DNA from: Bacillota bacterium
GTDB taxonomy: Bacteria; Bacillota; Clostridia; Peptostreptococcales; Anaerovoracaceae
Direction: 5' to 3'
Assembly: GCA_017433375.1 (NCBI GenBank)
Contig: JAFRHG010000025.1
Coordinates: 1 to 35,641 of the forward strand
DNA length: 35,641 nt
In this document: positions 32,201-35,641 of the stretch, in pieces
Layout: the number at the start of each line of letters is the position of its first letter
How positions within the stretch are numbered: the first letter of the stretch is position 1
Position numbers and translations under genes: made by a program
Notes under the pieces: model-generated
Seen by the model: only the letters and a program-made list of their open reading frames with translations
Told to the model about the DNA's origin: nothing
Database searches by the model: none

Positions 32201-33114
32201 TAGGCCACGGGTGCCAGGTCCGGATTGGTATAATCGACGGGTTGGTCGATAACCGCGACCACCACTTCCTCGTCCATGTTGGAGCCTTCCTCATCGAAAA
32301 AGCCCGGAACGTTGATGGACATGCCGTCGGGGTCCCCCTTGGCGTGGAGGCTGGCGCTGTCGCTGCTGCTCCACTGGAAGGGCCTCAGATCGGCGATGGA
32401 GGAGGCCTCCTGCAGGGCGACTCCGCCCGGGGTCTGGCCGGGGTCGGTGCCGGTGGTTGCGGCGCTGTCGGTGCCGGTGGTTGCGGTTCCGGTCGCGGTG
32501 TTGTCGGTGCCGCTGCCCGCGGCGCTGTCGGTGCCGCCGCCCGCGGCCTGAGCCGCGTCGTCATTCTCTTCTTCTATGATATAGTCCGGCTCCGCGAAGA
32601 TGACGCTGTCGTCCTTCGCCAGCTCCTTCAGGATCTGCTCCGTCGTCATGTCATCCCGCTGGATGCAGGTAATGCTGACGCAGTCCTCCTGAGCCGCCGC
32701 GGTCTTCTTGCCGCCCTCGGCCTCAACCGTCTTGCCGCCCTCGGCCGCTGCAGCTTCCTCGCCGCCTTCCGCCACGGCCTCCGCTTCAGCGATCGCCTCA
32801 GGATCTCCCGCCGCAGCTTCCGCTGCCCGGGCATCCACGGTCATGATTTCCTCCGCGTCTTCCGACACGTCCTCTATATCCTTCACCTGCCGCAGGTCGA
32901 TCCCGGCGAAGACCACGCCTTCCCGGTACTTTCCGGCCTGCAGCATCCGGGGAATTTCCTCAGACCAACTGCCCCCTTCCTCCGCGGAAGGAGTTCCCGT
33001 CGTCTGGGCGGACGCCACGCCGGTCACCGGCGGCGTCACCGTGATCACCAGCATCATCAAACAGGTGATCAGCGCCACCTGGATTCTCCATGATAATCTG
33101 ACATCCTTATTCAT
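29242..33114 (-). CDS. Large secreted subtilisin-like (S8) serine protease
   Basis: A 1290-residue exported protease. The signal peptide is residues 1-36; a propeptide-like part (YREGVVFAGIDL ... DSVIFAEPDYIIEEEND) is interrupted by Glu/Ala-rich and Gly/Thr/Ser/Asp-rich low-complexity linkers. The triad is visible: Asp290 (VVAVIDQPVDY), His341 (DHGTHCAGI), Ser687 (NGTSMATPAVSG), with NNSWG for the oxyanion Asn. A beta-rich insert of about 170 residues lies between the oxyanion region and Ser687. The C-terminus has an IPT-like domain, Kelch-like repeats and a Lys-rich beta domain resembling the end of the MBG protein. The start at 33114 has AAAGGA at eight bases; a longer frame to 33267 lacks a site and would precede the signal peptide. 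It heads the five-gene operon. Confidence 0.9.
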   Translation of the reverse strand: MNKDVRLSWRIQVALITCLMMLVITVTPPVTGVASAQTTGTPSAEEGGSWSEEIPRMLQAGKYREGVVFAGIDLRQVKDIEDVSEDAEEIMTVDARAAEAAAGDPEAIAEAEAVAEGGEEAAAAEGGKTVEAEGGKKTAAAQEDCVSITCIQRDDMTTEQILKELAKDDSVIFAEPDYIIEEENDDAAQAAGGGTDSAAGSGTDNTATGTATTGTDSAATTGTDPGQTPGGVALQEASSIADLRPFQWSSSDSASLHAKGDPDGMSINVPGFFDEEGSNMDEEVVVAVIDQPVDYTNPDLAPVAYTFTDAEQQTLGCDVHGYNATWQSTDGKLSYWPKGDHGTHCAGIIGAAWDGHGISGVGSKVKLISVQNCLGDGKTSLINVLRGMAFIKRANEECHANIRITNNSWGLNQSSRALDAAVRELGEEQGIISVFAAGNDSSNADEMDNVSDLLINNPYAVIVAATDPGGELAAYSNFSDRLVTLGAPGSGILSTIQSTRECDSAIYIPDATPGTNKLFEGFEDGEPSISINLVDDDMQPVGEPTITGKEGLGYAGEHALRIDLDPDKNPSTIRMDLGDVYGKGVRSGDYLGFAFGQEGTGVIGRTFSYYDDSTHKWVQFTSENTNFYSENDCFGNIWISLPQGADLKDLRIAFKYDAYDDYTDAMYMDSVGIGTQRVPYRMMNGTSMATPAVSGGAAVLASRYPEATGAELANLVTSSVRQLPALAGKTQTGGILDLAVNASPDGTTPAARQPGPDITSASLDGLTLTVEGRNFGGEAGSATVKRPTPGTAGKSQSASVSSWSDKKVVLQLKEKLQGIGQVSLRSKGNGKQDSYTWFVSRSDCVYSEDLPLNKGTRKPFLFDGEGDREASGPLQALKGKLYFLPATVKVEVEPAHRQLMVYDQAEKTWEALEELPVWLEKPSAAVHDGKLIVKGAVMEVASAGGEEVPSSAENPQAAVYAYDPGKDSWTACSAENVTPDDTLVAAGENLLLVGHMPAETGGNASVRTYDPASGGGEKVADFSGSPKNPSAAVSGDVLYMYNKEQYCLESVDLKAGTGGQSQRYDLPGYVGQAPRDETSNDTISKRNGVLVPVSSGVLFLGPAAADGSSDTFLLKTGENSLASCPRRISEDSLLNLTAAADGDQIYVIASAMVEPDGRLFRTDSLENITKKPSVDPTPIPAPAQVVDNPMVARGKTVKLKAKKLRKKSVKVKPSKAYSITGAKGKLTFKKVKVNKKKYRKKFLVNKSTGRITVKKGVRKGVYKVTVRIHAAGDEHHAPKIVKVKVRIRVR
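32447..32550. repeat. Degenerate GC-rich repeat encoding the subtilase linker
   Basis: Repeated GCGGCGCTGTCGGTGCC-type units encode Gly/Thr/Asp/Ala-rich linker residues between the propeptide and the catalytic domain. The units are imperfect and keep the reading frame. Length differences between strains would be expected. Confidence 0.6.
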
Positions 33115-33161
33115 GACTCCCGTCCTTTCCCTCCGGATCTGTACCGCTTCAGTACTGTATG

Positions 33162-33170
33162 AGTATACCA
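33162..33170 (-). promoter_or_regulatory. Extended -10 promoter of the subtilase operon
   Basis: The minus strand reads TGGTATACT, an extended -10, 48 bp before the start at 33114. A small dyad CCGCAAATGCGG lies just upstream (about 33190-33201), then an AAAGGCAA copy (33216), then the half-site array. Confidence 0.6.
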
Positions 33171-33290
33171 TATTCCGGCCGCAGATGTCCCGCAAATGCG
33201 GATTTCCAACTGGAGTTGCCTTTGCATAAACGATTGCCGGGACAACATCCCGACGGAAGAGCGACAAACTATTTATCAGCCGGAAGGACT

Positions 33291-33543
33291 GGTGAATGAC
33301 AGGGGTCTGCCGGACTCATTTTTTCACCAAAAGCCCCGAATCGGCCTCGAAAAATCCCATTAATTTCCATTTCGTGAATGAATCCGCCACGATTTGAAAT
33401 CCATACACCATTTTCTTTAAAAACGGTGTATGGAATTCTTTTCGCCGCTCATTTATTCACGAGAGCCTGAAAAAGGGCCGATTTCGCTGGAAATAATTGG
33501 GAATCTGTGAATAAACGGCCCTGCACTGGAGCCGTTATACACG
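33291..33543. repeat. Eight-half-site nested inverted array, copy 2
   Basis: Half-sites: GGTGAAT 33291, TTTCACC 33322, CGTGAAT 33373, ATACACC 33403, GGTGTAT 33425, ATTCACG 33455, TGTGAAT 33506, ATACACG 33537. Offsets are 31, 51, 30, 22, 30, 51, 31, against 30, 51, 30, 22, 30, 52, 31 in copy 1. The middle part (33364-33480) is still alignable with copy 1 (13104-13220), while the outer spacers are unrelated. Sites 3 and 6 changed together: TGTGAAT/ATTCACA in copy 1, CGTGAAT/ATTCACG here. It lies between the lipoprotein gene and the subtilase operon promoter. Confidence 0.9.
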
Positions 33544-33597
33544 AGCGGCTGTTTGATGGTGCCGGCGCGGCGAAATCGGCGGCGCCACGGCGCCTTA

Positions 33598-34284
33598 CTA
33601 CTCGAATTTGATCACGCCAAAATACTCGGGGCAGTGGAAGTTGGGCGACGGCAGATCGATGGGCGCCCACGAGAGATAGTGCTTGTGCACGGTCTTGTTG
33701 CCGCACTTGTAGAAGTTGGCCGCCAGTTCCCCCTGGAACTGATAGTCCGGGTAGAAGAGCTGGAAGAATTTCAGCGGGATCTTGTAGTAAACTTCCCACC
33801 CGTCGGCGGTTCTGTCGGTATGAATGTCGAAGTACTCCTTCGCGTCGTCCCGGACGATATCGATCCGGTCCGTCTTTTCCGGGCCGAACTGGGCGCAAAG
33901 GCAACCATTGGGGTTCATCTCAAAGTTGAAGTAGTTCGGCGAATCGGGAACCTGGAAGAAGAACTCCAGGCAGCTGTCCTCATATATGGGCGAAAGGGGT
34001 TCGGTGTTCACGGCGCGGATGTCTTTCTCGGTCGCGCTGAGATGAACGAAGAGAGCCTCGTCGGAATAGCACAGCTGTCCCTGGCCGCGGATCCCGTAAT
34101 CCTCCGTCCACAGGACGTCGTCGATCTTCAGGACGGGCACATCGCTCCAGTCCGGCTCGCCGTCGGTCTTGACGACGGTATAGGTCTCCTTTTCCGCCTG
34201 GGGCTGATCAGCCTCTTCCTTCTGACAGGACGTTGTCACCAGCAGCAGGGGCAGGGTGAGCAAAACAAACCATAGTCTTTTCAT
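33598..34284 (-). CDS. Lipoprotein with CBM9-like carbohydrate-binding domain
   Basis: A 228-residue exported lipoprotein. The N-terminus (MKRLWFVLLTLPLLLVTTSC) ends in a lipobox with the acceptor Cys20. The mature part resembles the family-9 carbohydrate-binding module / DOMON-like fold: SDEALFVHLSATEKDIRA, YEDSCLEFFFQVPDSPNYFN, FEMNPNGCLCAQFGP, and GWEVYYKIPLKFFQLF. It probably binds a sugar or related ligand at the cell surface; no enzyme is attached. GGAGG precedes ATG 34284 by nine bases. Its stop lies 55 bp from copy 2 of the half-site array. A rare TGC-CTT-TGC codon run (Cys-Leu-Cys) comes from an embedded TTGCCTTT copy. Confidence 0.85.
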   Translation of the reverse strand: MKRLWFVLLTLPLLLVTTSCQKEEADQPQAEKETYTVVKTDGEPDWSDVPVLKIDDVLWTEDYGIRGQGQLCYSDEALFVHLSATEKDIRAVNTEPLSPIYEDSCLEFFFQVPDSPNYFNFEMNPNGCLCAQFGPEKTDRIDIVRDDAKEYFDIHTDRTADGWEVYYKIPLKFFQLFYPDYQFQGELAANFYKCGNKTVHKHYLSWAPIDLPSPNFHCPEYFGVIKFE

Positions 34285-34327
34285 GACACTACTCCTCCTT
34301 ATTCTGTTCCATGATGGCCGGCTCCGG

Positions 34328-34792
34328 TTACTGTTCCCCGCCGATGAGTTCTTCGTACAGCCGGCGGACGGTCTTTCCGGAGCGGGGGTCCACCGTGTCC
34401 GGGGCGATCTCGCAGATGGGACCCAGCACAAAGGTCCGCTGTGCGAAGTCGGCGTGGGGAATGTGCAGGTCTTCCTCATCGATGATCTCATCCCCGTAGA
34501 AGATGATGTCCAGATCGATGGTCCGGGGGCCCCAGTGGATCAGCCGCACCCGGCCCAGTTCCGCCTCGATGCCCTGCAGCACCTCCAGCAGCCGGCGGGG
34601 GCTCAGCTCCGTGTCCAGGAGCGCCGCTCCGTTGAGGAAGTTGTCCTGCTCCGTATACCCGTAGGGCTCCGTCTCGATGACTTCGGACACAGCCAGGATC
34701 CGTCCGACCCGCTCTTCCATCATCTTCAGCGCGTCCTCGATGGTCTCCTGTCTCTGTCCCATATTTGATCCAAAGGCAACGATTGCTTTCAT
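34328..34792 (-). CDS. folK: 2-amino-4-hydroxy-6-hydroxymethyldihydropteridine pyrophosphokinase
   Basis: A 154-residue HPPK, which transfers pyrophosphate from ATP to the pterin in folate synthesis. Family motifs: IVAFGSNMGQR at the N-terminus, ETEPYGYTEQDNFLNGAALL, GRVRLIHWGPRTIDLDIIFY (the R-W-G-P-R-x-I-D-L-D-I signature), and LHIPHADFAQRTFVLGPICE. GGAGG precedes ATG 34792 by eight bases; the frame stays open to 34837 inside the upstream gene but has no better start. It follows the phosphorylase gene by four bases and was probably cotranscribed with it. Other folate genes are not in the window. Confidence 0.95.
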   Translation of the reverse strand: MKAIVAFGSNMGQRQETIEDALKMMEERVGRILAVSEVIETEPYGYTEQDNFLNGAALLDTELSPRRLLEVLQGIEAELGRVRLIHWGPRTIDLDIIFYGDEIIDEEDLHIPHADFAQRTFVLGPICEIAPDTVDPRSGKTVRRLYEELIGGEQ

Positions 34793-34796
34793 TTCA

Positions 34797-35468
34797 TTAT
34801 CCTCCGAACTGCCGTCCAGCCAGGGTTGCTTTTTCACTCGGTGCCGATTTTTTGACCGTCCGCTTAATCAGCCGGATGAATTCATCGCCCATTTTCGCGG
34901 AGGTCTCGTACACTTCGTCATCGGTTGTCGCCGAGTCGACGATATTCGGGCAGTAGTTGGTAACACAGCTGATGCCCAGGACCTTGACACCCATGTGGCG
35001 CAGGGCGATCGTCTCGCAGACCGTGCTCATGCCCACGATATCGGCTCCCAGGGAGTGATACATTTCCGCTTCCGCCGGCGTCTCAAATGTGGGGCCGGTC
35101 ACCTGCACATAGACACCGTCCTTCAGGGTGATGCCCGTTTCTTTGGCTGCCTTATGGGCAATCTTTCTCAGGGATGGATCATAGGCGTCGACCATGCCTA
35201 CGAACCTTTCACCCAGGTCTTCATCGTTCTGTCCGATCAGCGGGTTCGGAACAAAGGAAGAAATGTGATCGTTTATGCACACCAGGTTACCCGGCGCAAA
35301 ATCTTTGCGCATGCTGCCCGAGGCGTTTGTCAGGATGACGGTCTGCGCACCCAGCCTCGCCATGAGTCTGTCCGGCGTAACGACCTCTTCCATGGTGTAT
35401 CCTTCGTAGTAGTGGATGCGGCCGTCCATGAGAATCACGGGCACGCCTTCAAGGTAGCCGAGAGTGAC
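34797..35468 (-). pseudogene. Purine nucleoside phosphorylase, 5' end removed by an IS605-like element
   Basis: The remaining 223 codons or so are a class II purine nucleoside phosphorylase: VTLGYLEGVPVILMDGRIHY, TVILTNASGSMR, VQVTGPTFETPAEAEMY, and GMSTVCETIALRHMGVKVLG. The family is about 270 residues, so some 50-60 N-terminal residues, including the phosphate-binding G-S-G-L-G loop, are missing. At 35466-35468 the coding sequence runs directly into the right end of an IS200/IS605-like element. A GTG at 35444 could start a shortened product, but without the phosphate loop it should be inactive. The N-terminal part may lie beyond the element, outside the window. Confidence 0.8.
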
Positions 35469-35641
35469 ATACTCCCACCACTTTCGCTTCGCTTAGAAGT
35501 GGGGCTTCTCGTTTGACCAGTCTTACGATACGGCGTTGTACGTATCTGCTGTAACAGTGCGAGCTATCCCCGTGTGCCCCACGGTTCTTTGTTCACATTT
35601 GATCGTTTATGTTATGCTGTGTTTTGCGTATGCTGGTTCCG
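35464..35641 (-). mobile_element. Right end of an IS200/IS605 (TnpB) element, interrupting the phosphorylase gene
   Basis: Read on the minus strand, 35510-35464 has the IS605-type right end: GAAGCCCCACTT, a loop with GC-GAA-GC, AAGTGG, then TGGGAGTATGTCAC. Upstream, one frame reads GTSIRKTQHNINDQM followed by TGA (35593-35595), then NRGAHGDSS and EAPLL in the same frame. The GAHGDSS and EAPLL words are familiar from the C-terminal tails of TnpB proteins. The tail is either short by nature or broken by this stop. The omega RNA, if made, would take its guide from the phosphorylase sequence after the right end. The rest of the element lies outside the window. Confidence 0.7.

Larger units (their letters stand above)
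407..34779. repeat. Dispersed octamer AAAGGCAA / TTGCCTTT, 33 exact copies
   Basis: AAAGGCAA on the plus strand starts at 407, 4278, 7770, 8807, 13809, 16459, 18418, 20075, 20840, 24996, 26018, 30560, 33897 and 34772. TTGCCTTT on the plus strand starts at 1128, 4034, 5434, 8218, 9070, 10588, 11789, 13187, 13903, 14129, 17829, 18592, 21588, 21991, 22090, 22983, 29214, 29441 and 33216. Reading all copies as AAAGGCAA, the next base is a pyrimidine in nearly all, the preceding base is C in about two thirds, and GC precedes about half, giving GCAAAGGCAAYC. Nine copies are intergenic. Genic copies use all three phases (GKGN, AKA or KAT, ERQL) and both strands (IAF or VAF). Simple composition predicts about 0.6 copies. 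Confidence 0.93.

Noticed and set aside
33115-33267. Longer subtilase start at 33267
   Set aside because: It would put 51 residues without homology before a clear signal peptide, cross the extended -10 promoter, and lacks a binding site.
407-34779. AAAGGCAA as a ribosome binding site or -35 element
   Set aside because: Only the copy at 18592 sits at a ribosome-binding distance and only a few lie in promoters. Most are inside genes in both orientations and all phases.
407-34779. AAAGGCAA as a Chi-like recombination site
   Set aside because: Chi and KOPS sites are strongly biased to one strand along a replichore; 14 against 19 copies shows no such bias here. A whole-genome count is needed to be sure.
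1-35641. tRNA or rRNA genes
   Set aside because: I looked for T-arm and anticodon-arm patterns and rRNA words in intergenic regions and saw none; a covariance search would be decisive.

Overview
The window looks like chromosomal DNA of a GC-rich (about 60% by eye) Gram-positive anaerobe, most likely a clostridial Bacillota of the Anaerovoracaceae/Mogibacterium or Lachnospiraceae kind. The signs are strong AAAGGAGG-type ribosome binding sites, a secreted MBG-repeat protein, a C69 dipeptidase, a LytS-type kinase, HD-GYP signalling and IS200/IS605-like ends. Placement below class level is a guess. Most genes lie on the minus strand. The window begins and ends inside what look like two different IS200/IS605 (TnpB) right ends that point towards each other, so it may be a contig bounded by repeats.

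Layout. 1-582: an IS605-like end and a non-coding stretch. 583-3816: a giant secreted MBG-repeat protein with a switch-like leader, divergent from a LytS-type kinase (4077-5402). 5418-8377: an ADP-ribosylglycohydrolase, a macro-domain/HTH protein and a CDF metal transporter. 8519-12938: an S-adenosylhomocysteine operon (cupin, SAH deaminase, AhcY-like hydrolase, cysteine desulfidase-like protein). 13331-16393: three GNAT acetyltransferases and several small proteins. 16840-19485: an acyl-CoA synthetase with an E2-like acyltransferase, divergent from a LysR regulator (19683-20552). 20618-21616: an EamA transporter. 22104-22901: a second small-protein cluster. 22998-33114: an apparent five-gene operon of subtilase, C69 dipeptidase, histidine-kinase-like sensor without the phospho-acceptor His, HD-GYP phosphodiesterase and MBL hydrolase. 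33598-35468: a CBM9-like lipoprotein, folK, and a purine nucleoside phosphorylase gene cut by the right-hand IS605-like element.

Two signals are not explained by genes. First, the non-palindromic octamer AAAGGCAA/TTGCCTTT occurs 33 times, in both orientations, in all three codon phases and in intergenic DNA, where base composition predicts fewer than one; the extended consensus is roughly GCAAAGGCAAYC. This density and lack of strand preference resemble a DNA uptake sequence. Second, two intergenic regions 20 kb apart (13034-13286 and 33291-33543) carry eight alternating 7-bp half-sites (GGTGWAT and its complement) whose spacings agree to within 1 bp (30/31, 51, 30, 22, 30, 51/52, 31) although much of the DNA between them has diverged. 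A third region (16576-16805) has the same nested design with another half-site (AGTATGY).

Other regulatory structure includes a 47-bp promoter-upstream element shared by two minus-strand promoters (16468-16514 and 21719-21765), a third promoter of the same TTTACT-17-TATAAT geometry between the LysR gene and its divergent neighbour, and competing stems in the leader of the MBG gene. All counts were made by eye on this sequence; no database was searched.
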